DNA of 33,301 nucleotides. Source: Acetobacteraceae bacterium. GTDB taxonomy: Bacteria; Pseudomonadota; Alphaproteobacteria; Acetobacterales; Acetobacteraceae. Positions 1 through 17,345 of the stretch are shown piece after piece. A program made the translations under genes and the position numbers. The DNA lies in assembly GCA_027487385.1 (NCBI GenBank), contig JAIYDS010000238.1:1-33301 (forward strand). The letters are read 5' to 3'. The notes beneath the pieces are model-generated. The model worked only from the letters and a program-made list of their open reading frames with translations. It was not told where the DNA came from and searched no databases. How positions within the stretch are numbered: position 1 is the stretch's first letter; each line of letters opens with the position of its first letter.

Positions 1-117
<117 letters not shown>

Positions 118-206
118 CGTCGTGCATCCAATCCGAAAGGGTTTCGTCAGTGCCTGCTCACAGGCACATCAATCTGTCTCAGCAAGAGCGCGCGTCAGCG
201 CGCCAA

Positions 207-683
207 TCACCAGCGATAATGGCTGAAGGCCTTGTTGGCCTCGGCCATGCGATGCGTGTCTTCGCGCTTCTTGACCGCCGTGCCGCGGTTGTTCACCGCA
301 TCCATCAGTTCAGCCGAAAGGCGCTCTTCCATCGTGCTCTCGCCGCGCTTGCGCGCGGCGTCGATCAGCCAGCGGATGGCCAGGGCCTGACGCCGCTCGG
401 GCCGAACCTCGACAGGCACCTGGTAGGTCGCACCACCGACGCGGCGCGAACGCACCTCGACGGCCGGCTTCACATTGTCCAGCGCCTCATGGAACAGACG
501 AAGCGGGTCGGCATTGGCGCCGCCCTTGCGCTTCAGCGTGTCCATCGCCGCATAGACGATGCCTTCGGCCGCGGACTTCTTGCCGTCATACATGAGCACA
601 TTCATGAAGCGGCTCAGGACGACATCGCCGAACTTCGGATCCGGCAGGACTTCGCGCTTCTCCGCGCGGTGACGACGTGACAT
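207..683 (-). CDS. rpsG: 30S ribosomal protein S7
   Basis: S7 nucleates assembly of the 3' major domain of 16S rRNA and lines the E-site/mRNA exit region of the 30S head. The 158-residue product starts [20 protein letters not shown], typical of bacterial S7, and contains the conserved [20 protein letters not shown] segment around residues 76-95. Length is normal for alphaproteobacteria. It lies 11 bp downstream of rpsL in the same orientation, as in the classical str operon, and is followed by tuf rather than fusA. S7 is the translational autorepressor of the str operon in E. coli; nothing in this short spacer lets me say whether that holds here. Confidence 0.98.
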   Translation of the reverse strand: MSRRHRAEKREVLPDPKFGDVVLSRFMNVLMYDGKKSAAEGIVYAAMDTLKRKGGANADPLRLFHEALDNVKPAVEVRSRRVGGATYQVPVEVRPERRQALAIRWLIDAARKRGESTMEERLSAELMDAVNNRGTAVKKREDTHRMAEANKAFSHYRW

Positions 684-694
684 CTCTCAGTTCC

Positions 695-1066
695 TCACTT
701 CGGCCGCTTGGCGCCGTAGAGCGAGCGGCGCTTGCGCCGCTTCGGCAGACCCTGCGTATCGAGCACGCCACGCAGGATGTGGTAGCGCACGCCCGGAAGG
801 TCCTTCACGCGGCCGCCGCGGATGAGCACCACCGAGTGCTCCTGCAGGTTGTGCCCCTCACCCGGGATGTAGCTCACCACTTCGAAGCCATTGGTGAGGC
901 GCACCTTCGCGACCTTACGAAGCGCCGAGTTCGGCTTCTTCGGGGTCGTGGTGTAAACGCGCGTGCACACGCCGCGCTTCTGGGGGCAGCCTTCGAGAGC
1001 CGGAACCTTGTTCTGGCTGCGACGCGGCTCGCGCCCTTGCGCGATGAGCTGGTTGATCGTCGGCAT
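695..1066 (-). CDS. rpsL: 30S ribosomal protein S12
   Basis: S12 sits at the decoding centre of the 30S subunit and controls accuracy. I take the start at the ATG at 1066, giving 123 aa ([20 protein letters not shown]), which matches the family; upstream extension of the frame has no S12 similarity. The loop [14 protein letters not shown] and the [10 protein letters not shown] segment are intact, with lysines at the two positions (E. coli K43 and K88) whose replacement gives streptomycin resistance, so the gene looks wild type. It is the first gene of the rpsL-rpsG-tuf unit, preceded by a ~294-bp spacer with its own promoter candidate, so it need not depend on rpoBC read-through. Confidence 0.98.
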   Translation of the reverse strand: MPTINQLIAQGREPRRSQNKVPALEGCPQKRGVCTRVYTTTPKKPNSALRKVAKVRLTNGFEVVSYIPGEGHNLQEHSVVLIRGGRVKDLPGVRYHILRGVLDTQGLPKRRKRRSLYGAKRPK

Positions 1067-1260
1067 GACGCCCCTTCGTAATCGTTTCTGCGACCCATTC
1101 ACCAAACGACACACGGCCCGACGGGCGCTCTCGCGCTCCGAACGGGCCACCGCGTCAACTCCGGGCCTGAGCTGCCAATTTGCGGCAGTGGTGACCGAAG
1201 CAAGGCGTTTGAACCAACATACCAGGACGCAACTTGCGAAACGTCCCGGCGAGTTGCGCG

Positions 1261-1288
1261 TCTTAACCACCCCCCCGCCCAGAGTCAA
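1261..1288 (-). promoter_or_regulatory. Candidate promoter of rpsL-rpsG-tuf
   Basis: Reading leftward there is a -35-like TTGACT (1288-1283), a 16-bp spacer and a -10-like TTAAGA (1266-1261), about 195 bp before the rpsL start. The element resembles the one found upstream of rplK in this window. The rest of the 1067-1360 spacer holds no gene; a GC hairpin just downstream of the rpoC stop (stem 1326-1330 / 1338-1342) lacks a U-tract, so it is at best a weak terminator. Inferred by eye from consensus match. Confidence 0.45.
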
Positions 1289-1360
1289 GCGAGGGAGCGG
1301 CGATTTGCCCCCGAAGGAGCGCCCCTGGCCGCGCGCGGGCCAAGGGATTTCCGCATGCCG

Positions 1361-5533
<4,173 letters not shown>

Positions 5534-5603
5534 ACCGCCTCGCTCTCTTCCCAGCGCGTACGCCGGGCCTTGAAGGGGAATTCTGTCAGGGAAACTCGCG
5601 GGC

Positions 5604-9791
<4,188 letters not shown>

Positions 9792-9894
9792 GCCTGTCCC
9801 GCTTCCTTATCCTGGCGCATGGGCAAATCCCGGCGCCGGCAAAAACCATCCCCGCAAGCATTTCGGCGGCACCACACCGCCAAAACGGCGAGAG

Positions 9895-9922
9895 GGGCGG
9901 CAATCGGGCCCGATTGCCGCCC
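9895..9922 (-). promoter_or_regulatory. 28-bp perfect palindrome in the rplL-rpoB spacer (attenuator or processing site)
   Basis: Bases 9895-9922 are their own reverse complement, with half-site GGGCGGCAATCGGG. In the leftward transcript this forms a very stable stem between rplL and rpoB. No U-tract follows, so it is not a classical full terminator. In E. coli the same spacer holds a partial terminator and an RNase III site that set the ratio of L7/L12 to beta/beta'. By analogy this palindrome probably plays a similar role; that is inference. A smaller GGCGG/CCGCC hairpin lies nearby at about 9865-9881. Confidence 0.55.
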
Positions 9923-9985
9923 TCCCCGACTTGATCACTTTCCAGACCCTGCCGGCGCGGAGCCCCGGCAAAGTCCGGCCCGTCG

Positions 9986-10363
9986 TTACTTGACCTCGAC
10001 GGTGGCGCCGTTTTCTTCCAGCACCTTCTTGATCTTGTCCGCCTCGTCCTTCGAGACGTTCTCCTTCACGACCTTCGGAGCGCCCTCGACCAGGTCCTTG
10101 GCTTCCTTCAGGCCCAGGCCGGTGATCGTGCGGATCTCCTTGATCACGTTGATCTTCTTGTCGCCGGCGGCGGCAAGCGTCACGGTGAACTCGGTCTGCA
10201 CTTCGGCAGGCGCGGCAGCGGCAGCCGGGCCGGCCACGGCGGCAACCGCCACCGGAGCGGCGGCGGAGACGCCCCACTTCTCTTCGAGCATCTTGGAGAG
10301 CTCAGCGGCCTCCAGGACGGTCAGAGCGGACAGCTCGTCAACGAGCTTTGCAAGATCGGCCAT
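9986..10363 (-). CDS. rplL: 50S ribosomal protein L7/L12
   Basis: L7/L12 forms the flexible ribosomal stalk that recruits and activates translational GTPases. The product is 125 aa. An N-terminal dimerisation/L10-binding domain ([20 protein letters not shown]) is followed by an alanine/valine-rich hinge at about residues 35-55 and a C-terminal domain with the conserved [20 protein letters not shown] and [11 protein letters not shown] segments. All are diagnostic. It lies 94 bp downstream of rplJ in the same direction and upstream of rpoBC. Nothing is abnormal. Confidence 0.98.
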   Translation of the reverse strand: MADLAKLVDELSALTVLEAAELSKMLEEKWGVSAAAPVAVAAVAGPAAAAAPAEVQTEFTVTLAAAGDKKINVIKEIRTITGLGLKEAKDLVEGAPKVVKENVSKDEADKIKKVLEENGATVEVK

Positions 10364-10457
10364 GTTCGTGTTCCTTCGATGTAATGGCTTGACTGTGGCT
10401 TGACAACCCCACCGCGACCTCGCAGCGGGGCCAGATTCGTGGAAAGCCTATCGGCCC

Positions 10458-10973
10458 CTACGCGGCGTCTTTTTCCGCGTATGCCTTCAGCACCCGTGCC
10501 AGCTGGCCGGCGGGGGCTTGCACCACCCCGGCGATGCGCGTTGCGGGGGTCTGGATCATCCCCACCAGCGACGCGCGCAGCGTATCGAGCGAGGGAAGCT
10601 CAGCCAGGGCCTTCACGCCATCGACGTTCAGGTTCTGGGTGCCAAGCGCCCCGCCCAGGATCACGAACTTGTCGTTCCCCTTGGCGAACTCCACGGCGGT
10701 CTTCGCCACGGCCACCGGGTCGGCCGACCACGCCAGCGCGGTCGGGCCCTTCAGCAGCGGCGAAATGCCCTGGAAACGGGTGCCGTCGAGGGCGCGACTG
10801 GCCAGCCGGTTCTTCGCAACCTTATACGTCGCCCCGGCAGCCTTCATCTTGCGCCGCAGATCATCCACCGCCGCGACCGTGAGCCCCTTGTTCTGGGCCA
10901 CGAGCACGAAGGAAGTCTGCGCGAAGACTTCGGCCATCGAGTCAACGAAGGCGCGCTTTTCCGTACGGTCCAA
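10458..10973 (-). CDS. rplJ: 50S ribosomal protein L10 (TTG start proposed)
   Basis: L10 anchors the L7/L12 stalk to 23S rRNA and usually represses its own operon. The frame opens further upstream (to 11084), but that extension is not L10-like. The conserved N-terminus [20 protein letters not shown] is preceded by a TTG at 10973 with GGAG eight bases upstream, giving 171 aa, close to the usual ~165-175. A GTG six bases earlier is too close to the same GGAG. The body ([39 protein letters not shown]) is typical. It is the first gene after a long structured leader and is followed by rplL. The non-ATG start may help keep translation under leader control; this is inferred. Confidence 0.93.
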   Translation of the reverse strand: MDRTEKRAFVDSMAEVFAQTSFVLVAQNKGLTVAAVDDLRRKMKAAGATYKVAKNRLASRALDGTRFQGISPLLKGPTALAWSADPVAVAKTAVEFAKGNDKFVILGGALGTQNLNVDGVKALAELPSLDTLRASLVGMIQTPATRIAGVVQAPAGQLARVLKAYAEKDAA

Positions 10974-11092
10974 CGTCACGTCTCCGTCGGTGGTCGAAAC
11001 CTTGTGGAAGGGCCTCGACCGGTTCACACGGGGGCAAGGGGACCATCCCCCTGCCCCGTTCGCCTGTCGTTGCCGGAAAGCCAAGCCATTCC

Positions 11093-11118
11093 ATCCCGGG
11101 CCTGCGCCCGGGCGGGAT
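11093..11118 (-). promoter_or_regulatory. GC-rich hairpin in the rplJ 5' leader
   Basis: CCCGGG (11095-11100) and CCCGGG (11107-11112) can pair across six bases, or ATCCCG (11093-11098) can pair with CGGGAT (11113-11118). This gives two mutually exclusive stems in the leftward transcript about 120 bases before the rplJ start. Together with the larger structures further upstream it could act as an attenuator or switch. Function is inferred only. Confidence 0.35.
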
Positions 11119-11173
11119 AATCTTGGTTCCCCGTCTCATGCTGGCGGGTGGAACACCCATTAAGCCCGGGCCG

Positions 11174-11306
11174 AAGCCTGGGCGCCTGCAATCTCCGACA
11201 GGTGCGGCGGCGCGGCCGAAGCCCCGCCGCCTGCGCGCCCAGGCTTACGCCAGGGCGAATTTCAAAAGCTTCGCCCGATCAGCTTTCCCGCTGGGCGGGG
11301 CTGATC
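11174..11306 (-). ncRNA. rplJ (L10) leader-like structured 5' UTR
   Basis: The 348-bp gap between rplA and rplJ holds no gene but is densely structured. A 12-bp perfect inverted repeat, AAGCCTGGGCGC (11174-11185) with its complement at 11235-11246, encloses a GCGGCGG/CCGCCGC arm. Next to it are a GGGCGAA/TTCGCCC hairpin (11253-11259/11270-11276) and a GATCAGC/GCTGATC stem with an inner CCCGC/GCGGG (11277-11306). In the RNA sense the segment contains CGGAGAUUGCAGGCGCC beside the stem. Bacterial L10 leaders in exactly this genomic position bind the L10-(L12)4 complex through a similar purine-rich internal loop. Position and fold support an L10 leader; assignment to the Rfam family was not tested. 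Confidence 0.6.
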
Positions 11307-11321
11307 AGCGCGCGCCGCAAC

Positions 11322-12008
11322 TCAGCCGTTCAGGCTGGTGACGTCCACGCTCACGCCCACACCCATCGTGGAGGAGACGGCGACCTTCTTCACGAAGGTG
11401 CCCTTCGCACCGGTGGGGCGGGACTTCTGGATGGCGTCCACGAAGGCGCGCGCATTGGCCAGCAGCGCATCCTCGCCGAAGCTCGCCTTGCCGATGCCGG
11501 CATGGATGATGCCGGCCTTCTCGGCGCGGAATTCCACCTGGCCGGCCTTGGCGGCGGTCACGGCGCCCTTCACATCCATCGTCACGGTGCCGAGCTTCGG
11601 GTTCGGCATCAGGCCACGCGGGCCAAGAACCTTACCAAGGCGACCGACGAGCGCCATCATGTCCGGCGTCGCGATGCAGCGGTCGAAATCGATCTTGCCT
11701 TCCTGCACCAGGGCAGCGAGGTCATCGGCGCCCACCACATCGGCGCCGGCTGCCTTGGCTTCCTCGGCCTTCGGGCCGCGCGCGAAGACGCCCACACGGA
11801 CCGTCTTGCCGGTGCCGTTGGGCAGGCCGACCACGCCGCGGACCATCTGGTCGGCATGGCGGGGATCAATGCCCAGGTTCATCGAGATCTCGATGGTCTC
11901 GTCGAACTTGGCCTTGGCATTCGCCTTGGCGAGCGCGATGGCTTCGCTCAGCGGGTAGGCCTTGTTCGGAGTCACGGTGGCCGCGATGGCCTTCATGCGC
12001 TTGCTCAT
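11322..12008 (-). CDS. rplA: 50S ribosomal protein L1
   Basis: L1 forms the mobile L1 stalk that guides deacylated tRNA out of the E site. The 228-aa product, [20 protein letters not shown] to [17 protein letters not shown], is full length. The conserved motif [15 protein letters not shown] (about residues 128-142) and the RNA-binding segment near [20 protein letters not shown] are intact. It starts only 2 bp after the rplK stop, so the two are translationally coupled, as is usual. In E. coli L1 represses rplKA translation; no binding site is identified here. Confidence 0.98.
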   Translation of the reverse strand: MSKRMKAIAATVTPNKAYPLSEAIALAKANAKAKFDETIEISMNLGIDPRHADQMVRGVVGLPNGTGKTVRVGVFARGPKAEEAKAAGADVVGADDLAALVQEGKIDFDRCIATPDMMALVGRLGKVLGPRGLMPNPKLGTVTMDVKGAVTAAKAGQVEFRAEKAGIIHAGIGKASFGEDALLANARAFVDAIQKSRPTGAKGTFVKKVAVSSTMGVGVSVDVTSLNG

Positions 12009-12010
12009 GT

Positions 12011-12445
12011 TCAGCCCTCCACCACGGCCATGCCCATGGCGCGGGCCGAGCCGGCCAGCTGCCGCACCGCGCTCTCGATGTCGGTGCAGTTCATGTCCTT
12101 CATCTTCACCTTGGCGATCTCATGCAGCTGCGTCTTGGTCACGCGGCCCACCATGGCGCCCTTGCCCGGCGTGGTGCTGCCCTTCTCGATCTTCGCGGCC
12201 TTCATCAGGAAATAGGTGTTCGGCGGAGTCTTGGTGATGAAGGAGAAGCTGCGGTCGGAATAGGCGGTGATGACGACGGGCGTCGGCGTGCCCGGCTCCA
12301 TCTGCTGCGTCGCCGCGTTGAATTCCTTCACGAACTGCATGATGTTCAGGCCGCGCTGACCCAGCGCGGGGCCGATGGGCGGCGAGGGGTTCGCCTTGCC
12401 GGCGGGCACCTGCAACTTGATGTAGCCGGCGATCTTCTTAGCCAT
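12011..12445 (-). CDS. rplK: 50S ribosomal protein L11
   Basis: L11 is part of the GTPase-associated centre with 23S helices 43/44. The product is 144 aa and carries the family hallmarks: [20 protein letters not shown] at the N-terminus, with the flexible proline-rich loop and the thiostrepton-site region, and the C-terminal RNA-binding segment GTAKSMGM-like [13 protein letters not shown]. It is the first gene of rplK-rplA-rplJ-rplL-rpoB-rpoC. In most bacteria secE-nusG lie immediately upstream; here the neighbour is a chemotaxis receptor gene after 251 bp, so rplK heads its own transcription unit. Confidence 0.98.
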   Translation of the reverse strand: MAKKIAGYIKLQVPAGKANPSPPIGPALGQRGLNIMQFVKEFNAATQQMEPGTPTPVVITAYSDRSFSFITKTPPNTYFLMKAAKIEKGSTTPGKGAMVGRVTKTQLHEIAKVKMKDMNCTDIESAVRQLAGSARAMGMAVVEG

Positions 12446-12568
12446 GGATACTCAGTCCTCTCGTGGTTGAGAGACCCGCGGTCCTGTCGGTCGAAAGCGA
12501 ATTGGGCTTTCAACCTCCCGCGTTTCCCTGCGGCCGGAGGGCATGAGCCCCCCACCGAAGTGCGGGCG

Positions 12569-12595
12569 TCTAAACCCTCCGACCGGGCCTGTCCA
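12569..12595 (-). promoter_or_regulatory. Candidate promoter of the rplK-rplA operon
   Basis: In the leftward direction a -35-like TGGACA (12595-12590) is followed after 15 bp by a -10-like TTTAGA (12574-12569), about 120 bp before rplK. It resembles the rpsL promoter candidate at 1261-1288 (TTGACT/TTAAGA). The remaining 12446-12696 spacer shows no gene. Confidence 0.4.
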
Positions 12596-12696
12596 GCCCC
12601 TTTTCGCCAAGCGGCGGACAGCTCTGATCAAGCTTCGGCGGATGCGCCCCCGGGAGGACTTCATCGGGAGCCTGATCAACCCGTGTTGGGGACGAC

Positions 12697-14376
12697 CTAG
12701 GCCGCGCGGATCTGATCCAGGAAGCGGTCCACCTGTCCGCGCAGCCTTTCGGACTGGCGCGCCAGTTCTCCAGACGCTCCCTGCAGATCCTGCGCGGAGG
12801 TGCCGGTCCGCACCGCGCCTTCCAGCACACCCTGCGTGCTGCGGGATGCCTCCTGCGTGCCCTGGGCGGCCTCGGCCACGGCCCGGCCGATTTCACGTGT
12901 GGCCGCAGCTTGCTGCTCCGAGGCGGCAGCGACCTGGGCCGTGGTCGTATCCAGCTCCTGGATGGTCCGCCCGATGCCGGCGATGGCCTCCACCGTACGC
13001 GCCGTCTCCGCCTGCATGGAGGCGATCTGCTGGCCGATCTGTTCCGTCGCGCGCGCGGTCTGGCTCGCCAGGTTCTTGACCTCGCTCGCCACAACCGCAA
13101 AGCCTTTGCCGGCCTCGCCGGCGCGGGCGGCCTCGATGGTCGCGTTGAGGGCCAGCAGATTGGTCTGCCCGGCAATATCATTGATCAGCCGCACCACTTC
13201 CCCGATCTTGCCGGCCGCCTCCGCCAGCCCGCGCACCGTGCCATCCGTCTCCCGCGCGGCTTCCGCGGCACGGCTGGTGATGGACGCGGTCTGCCGCACC
13301 TGGCGGGCCACCTCCGCGATGGAGGAGGCAAGCTCTTCCGAAGAGGCGGCCACGGTCTGCACATTCGCGCTGGCCTGCTCCGCTGCCGAGGCCACCGCCG
13401 TCGCCTGTCGCGTGCCGTCCTCGGCCGTCTCCGCGAGGCTCGCCGCCGTGGCAGAAAGCTCGGTCGCGGCACTCGCCACGGTGCGCAACACCTCGGATGC
13501 CTCGGCCTCGAAGCCCTGCACCAGGCTGTTCACCCGGGCCGCCCGCTCGGCCTGGCTCCTGGCTTCGGCCAACTGGGCCGCTCCCAGGCGGTCCGCTTCC
13601 TGCAGGCCGGCGCGGCAGGCATCCAGGGCGCGCGCCATCGTGCCGATTTCGTCCTTATCCGCCACCTCGGTCAGCGCGAAGCTGTAGTCCCGCTGGGCCA
13701 GCCGATCCAGCGCGGCCGAGACATGGATCACCCGGCGGGTGATGACGCGCGCCAGCAGCACGGCGATGGCGCCACCGACCAGCAGCGCCAGCAGGGTGAC
13801 GGCCCCCAGGGTCACGTACCCCGTGGCCCCCGTGCGCGAGGCCGCTGCGGCCACGCTGCGCGCCTCGCGGTCATTCACGCGCACCAGCTCCGCCAGGCCT
13901 TCCGTCGCGCGGAGGAACGACTCCCGCCCGGCCATCGCAGCCGCGCGCGCCTGCGTCACGTTACCGGCTCGCAAGGCTTCGAAGGTGCGGCTGGATTGCG
14001 CCACATAGTCCCGAATCGCGCGCTCCGTGGGCGGAAAGATGCGGTGCTCATCGGGGTGGGCCACCAAGGGGCGGTAAGCATCCAGACCCTGAGCGATCAT
14101 GGGCAGGCGCCGCTCCCTCTCCTGGGTGAGCTGGGCACGCGTGCCCGGATCCTCGAAGGTCAGCATCGAGAGTTCATTGCGCCTGAGGTCAATGACTTTC
14201 TCGTTCACCTCGGACACCAAGATGAGCGAGGGGAGCCAGTTTCCGGCGATGTCCTCGATCTTGTGGTTGGTGTCGCGGATGATCCAGGCGGCAGCCCCGG
14301 CCAACACGATCAGGAGAGCGAGCAAGGCGCCCACTCCCGCCCGCAGCTTTCCGTTGACGGAGAGGCTGGAGATCAT
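12697..14376 (-). CDS. Methyl-accepting chemotaxis protein
   Basis: This is a transmembrane chemoreceptor that senses a periplasmic signal and controls CheA. The 559-aa product has TM1 at about residues 13-33, a periplasmic helical domain of about 150 residues (4-helix-bundle type by length and lack of PAS/Cache signatures), TM2 at about 187-209, a HAMP domain at about 210-262 ([20 protein letters not shown], then [11 protein letters not shown]), and a long coiled signalling domain. The conserved hairpin tip that contacts CheA/CheW is present near residue 410 ([20 protein letters not shown], then [11 protein letters not shown]). The gene stands alone with no che genes nearby. Ligand unknown. 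It occupies the place where nusG would often be found upstream of rplK. Confidence 0.93.
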   Translation of the reverse strand: MISSLSVNGKLRAGVGALLALLIVLAGAAAWIIRDTNHKIEDIAGNWLPSLILVSEVNEKVIDLRRNELSMLTFEDPGTRAQLTQERERRLPMIAQGLDAYRPLVAHPDEHRIFPPTERAIRDYVAQSSRTFEALRAGNVTQARAAAMAGRESFLRATEGLAELVRVNDREARSVAAAASRTGATGYVTLGAVTLLALLVGGAIAVLLARVITRRVIHVSAALDRLAQRDYSFALTEVADKDEIGTMARALDACRAGLQEADRLGAAQLAEARSQAERAARVNSLVQGFEAEASEVLRTVASAATELSATAASLAETAEDGTRQATAVASAAEQASANVQTVAASSEELASSIAEVARQVRQTASITSRAAEAARETDGTVRGLAEAAGKIGEVVRLINDIAGQTNLLALNATIEAARAGEAGKGFAVVASEVKNLASQTARATEQIGQQIASMQAETARTVEAIAGIGRTIQELDTTTAQVAAASEQQAAATREIGRAVAEAAQGTQEASRSTQGVLEGAVRTGTSAQDLQGASGELARQSERLRGQVDRFLDQIRAA

Positions 14377-14555
14377 GCGTGGGGCTCCTATTGGCTTGAC
14401 GTGGTAGCCGCGAAATATCGCGCGATGTCAGATGGCTACCACTTCGCCCTTTCCCGGCGGTTAACCCGCCGGGAGGGGTTAGCAGCCAGGGCGGGAATTC
14501 AGCGCGCCAACCGCCAGGCCGCGTGATCGCATCCGCCTGCGGCGGCGGGCACCGC

Positions 14556-16535
14556 TCAGGCGCGGAGGCGGGACGTTGCGGCGGCCGGGGTCATGGGCGA
14601 GAGGGAGGCCGCATCCAGCCGGCCATCCGCCCGCGCTGGCAGCAGCGGCGCCAATTGCTCGGCCGGCAAGGGGCGGCCGAGCAACCAGCCCTGCCCCATG
14701 TCGCAGCCCAGCCGCGTCAGGAAATCCACATCCAGCTGCTCCTCGATGCCTTCGGCCACCACCGGCAGGCCCAGGCTTTCGCCGAGGCCGATGATGGCGG
14801 CCACGATCTTCCGTGCCCCGGCATCAGAGGCCATGGCCCTCACAAAGCCGTGATCCACCTTGATCACGTCAAAGGGCAGTGCCTGCAATTCCCGCAGCCC
14901 GGAATGCCCCGTGCCGAAATCATCGAGCGCAAGCCGCACGCCCAGTGCCTTCAGTTCGGAGAGCATGGCATGGCCGCTGCGCAGATCGCCCAGCAGCGCG
15001 CCCTCGGTCAGCTCCAGCTGCAGCCGTTCGGCCGGCAGCCCGGTCTCGGCCAGGATCTGCGCCACCTGGCGCGGCAGGTCCGCCTCGGTCAGGTGCAGCG
15101 GCGAAAGGTTGAAGGAAAGGCTTACCTCCGCCGGCCAGGAGGCGGCGTCGCGGCAGGCCTGGCGCAGCAGCTGATCGGTCAGCGGCACGATCAGCCCATT
15201 CGCCTCGGCGATCGGGATGAACTCGGTGGGCGAGACGAAGCCGCGCGTCGCATGCGGCCAGCGGGCCAGCGCCTCGAAGCCCAGCAGCTGGCCGCTCGCG
15301 AGCTGGCGGATCGGCTGGTAGTGGCAGGTGAGCACCTCGCCGGCCAGCGCCTCGCGCAGCTCCGCCTCCAGGCGCATGGCGCCGCGCCGCTTGCCCAGGC
15401 GCGGATCCATGTCGGGGGTGAAGCGGCGGAAGCGGCCGCGGCCCTCGGCCTTGGCACGATACAGCGCCGAATCGGCGCGCCGCATCAGCTCGGTCGCGTC
15501 TTCCGCGTCCTCGGGCGCGAGCGCGATCCCGAGGCTGAGGCCGACGCGCACCTGCACCGTCCCCCCGCCGGCGCCGGCGCCATCCGGGTGGATGGTGAAG
15601 GGCACACGCACCACGCCCATCAGGCGCTTCGCGGCATCCTCGGCCGAGCCATCCGCATCCGCCGGGTCCAGCAGCAGCACCAGCGCGAATTCATCCCCAC
15701 CCAGCCGCGCGACAATGCCCTGGCGCTCCACCTCGCGGTCCAGCCGATGGGCGATCTGCTTCAGCAATTCATCGCCGGCCGCGTGGCCATGCGTGTCATT
15801 CACCGGCTTGAAGCCGTCCAGATCGGCCAGGGCGAGCATGATGGGCGTGCCCGTCGCCCAGGCCTCGGCGAATTCATCGCTTTCCATCGCCTCGGTGAGG
15901 CCGCGGCGGTTCCGGATGCCGGTCAGCGGGTCACGCATGGCGAGGTCCCGCGTGGCTTCCTCAGCCAGGCGGAAGCGGCGCAGGCGCCGTCGCAGCAATT
16001 GCAGGCCCAGCCCGCCCAGCGCCAGGCTCGTCAGCACCGAAATGCCGCCCACCGTCCAGAATTGCGTCGCGGCCTCGGCATGGAGGGGCCGCTTGTCCCA
16101 GGCGATGCTCACCCGGCCCACCACGGCGCCATCCGTGCTGATGGCCGAGCGCGAGATCACCATCGCCACGCCCTCCGGCAGGGTGGCGCCGGAATGCCAC
16201 CAGCTGCCCGTCAGCGGGAAATCCGTGCGGGTCCATTGGTACACGACGAGGCCGTCATTGCGCTCGAAGCGGGCGGCCATCAGCGCCGGGTTGCGCGCGG
16301 TGATCGGCAGCAGCGCGGCTTCCAAACTGGGGCCGCGGTTGAAGCGCAAGGCGGGGGCGGCCATGGCCGTCATCAGCTCGGTCTGGGCCGTCGCGGCGTC
16401 GTGCGCGCGCAACACTTCCCGCCGCAGCATGGCATGGACCACGAAATAGGAGCCGACCACCTCGGCCAGCACCAGGCAGATGGCCGCCGCGACCGCGAAA
16501 CGGGCGTCGAGCGCGCTGCGGCGCACCGGCGTCAT
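14556..16535 (-). CDS. Membrane GGDEF-EAL cyclic-di-GMP protein (MbaA-like layout)
   Basis: This is a predicted bifunctional or phosphodiesterase-type c-di-GMP enzyme, 659 aa from the ATG at 16535, which overlaps the stop of the upstream gene (ATGA). TM1 is at about 13-35, a ~125-residue periplasmic domain follows, and TM2 is at about 163-183. The GGDEF domain has the signature at 279-283 and metal-site D238; no RxxD inhibitory site is found just before it (ERQG instead). The EAL domain is complete: EALARW (421-426), FNLSP, LELTEGALL, DDFGTGHSGL, IKVDHGF, VVAEGIEE and a QGW near the end. Phosphodiesterase activity is therefore likely; cyclase activity is possible. Pairing with a solute-binding protein suggests ligand control through the periplasmic domain. 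Confidence 0.93.
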   Translation of the reverse strand: MTPVRRSALDARFAVAAAICLVLAEVVGSYFVVHAMLRREVLRAHDAATAQTELMTAMAAPALRFNRGPSLEAALLPITARNPALMAARFERNDGLVVYQWTRTDFPLTGSWWHSGATLPEGVAMVISRSAISTDGAVVGRVSIAWDKRPLHAEAATQFWTVGGISVLTSLALGGLGLQLLRRRLRRFRLAEEATRDLAMRDPLTGIRNRRGLTEAMESDEFAEAWATGTPIMLALADLDGFKPVNDTHGHAAGDELLKQIAHRLDREVERQGIVARLGGDEFALVLLLDPADADGSAEDAAKRLMGVVRVPFTIHPDGAGAGGGTVQVRVGLSLGIALAPEDAEDATELMRRADSALYRAKAEGRGRFRRFTPDMDPRLGKRRGAMRLEAELREALAGEVLTCHYQPIRQLASGQLLGFEALARWPHATRGFVSPTEFIPIAEANGLIVPLTDQLLRQACRDAASWPAEVSLSFNLSPLHLTEADLPRQVAQILAETGLPAERLQLELTEGALLGDLRSGHAMLSELKALGVRLALDDFGTGHSGLRELQALPFDVIKVDHGFVRAMASDAGARKIVAAIIGLGESLGLPVVAEGIEEQLDVDFLTRLGCDMGQGWLLGRPLPAEQLAPLLPARADGRLDAASLSPMTPAAATSRLRA

Positions 16536-17242
16536 GCGCCCACCCCCAGGAAGGGGCGCAGCAGATGGTCCAGGCTCCCATCGGCCTCCAGCTCGGCCAT
16601 GGCTTCCCGCAGGGCAGGGACCGGGATGTCCGCGCTGGCCGGGTGCAAGGCCAGCCAGGCCGGATCGGTGAAGATCGGCCGGCCGAGTTGGGCGCCCCGC
16701 CCCAGATGCGCCCGCAGCTTGGGCAATTCGCAAAACCAGCCCGACACCTCCCGTGCGCGCAGCGCGGCCAGGGCCTCGGGCCGGCCCGGCAGGGGGAGAA
16801 GGTTGGCGAAGCCGCGCTCGACCAGGAAGGCCTCATGCCGGCTGCCGGCGAGCACTGCGATCCGCGACCATTCCCGCGCCTCGGCCAGGCTGTCGGCCGC
16901 GCGCAGGCGCAGCGTGCCGAAGCCACTCGGGTCATCAAACAGATGCACGGCCCAGAGGAAGCGCGCCTCCCGGCCCGGATCCCGTGTGATAGGGGCGATG
17001 GCGAGGCCGGGCAGGGTCGCCGCCCGCGTCTCCGCCTCGGGCCAGGGCAGGAAACGGAAGACGACCTGAAGGCCGATCATCCGGAACAACTCCGCCACGA
17101 GGGTCAGCACGAAGCCCGGCTCCGGACCCTGGGCGATGGCATAGGGGTGGTGGTCGGCGGTGACGAGCTCGATCACGCCCCGGGCCTGCAGCCGGGGCGA
17201 CGCAAGAACCAGCGGTGAGGCGATCAGCGCACGGCGCTGCAT
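16532..17242 (-). CDS. Periplasmic solute-binding protein, family 3-like (sensor partner)
   Basis: The product is 236 aa from the ATG at 17242, which has AGGAG seven bases upstream; the open frame extends further but without homology or a better ribosome site. A short N-terminal hydrophobic stretch (RRALIASPLVLASP) may be the export signal. The mature part resembles family-3 amino-acid-type binding proteins: VIELVTADHHPYAI, then GFVLTLVAELFRMIGLQVVF and FRFLPWPEAE, the pattern in which the ligand site and the LVAELF helix follow the first strand. No permease or ATPase gene is nearby. Instead its stop overlaps the start of a membrane GGDEF-EAL gene, so it is more likely a ligand sensor than a transport component. 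Ligand unknown. Confidence 0.8.
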   Translation of the reverse strand: MQRRALIASPLVLASPRLQARGVIELVTADHHPYAIAQGPEPGFVLTLVAELFRMIGLQVVFRFLPWPEAETRAATLPGLAIAPITRDPGREARFLWAVHLFDDPSGFGTLRLRAADSLAEAREWSRIAVLAGSRHEAFLVERGFANLLPLPGRPEALAALRAREVSGWFCELPKLRAHLGRGAQLGRPIFTDPAWLALHPASADIPVPALREAMAELEADGSLDHLLRPFLGVGA

Positions 17243-17345
17243 GACGAACTCCTGGCCGAAGGGAATGCGGCAAGGAACAACGGTGAGGGTTAATGCCGCC
17301 TTGACACGGCTGGACGCGCGCCCGCGCCGGCCGCATGCTGCGCCC

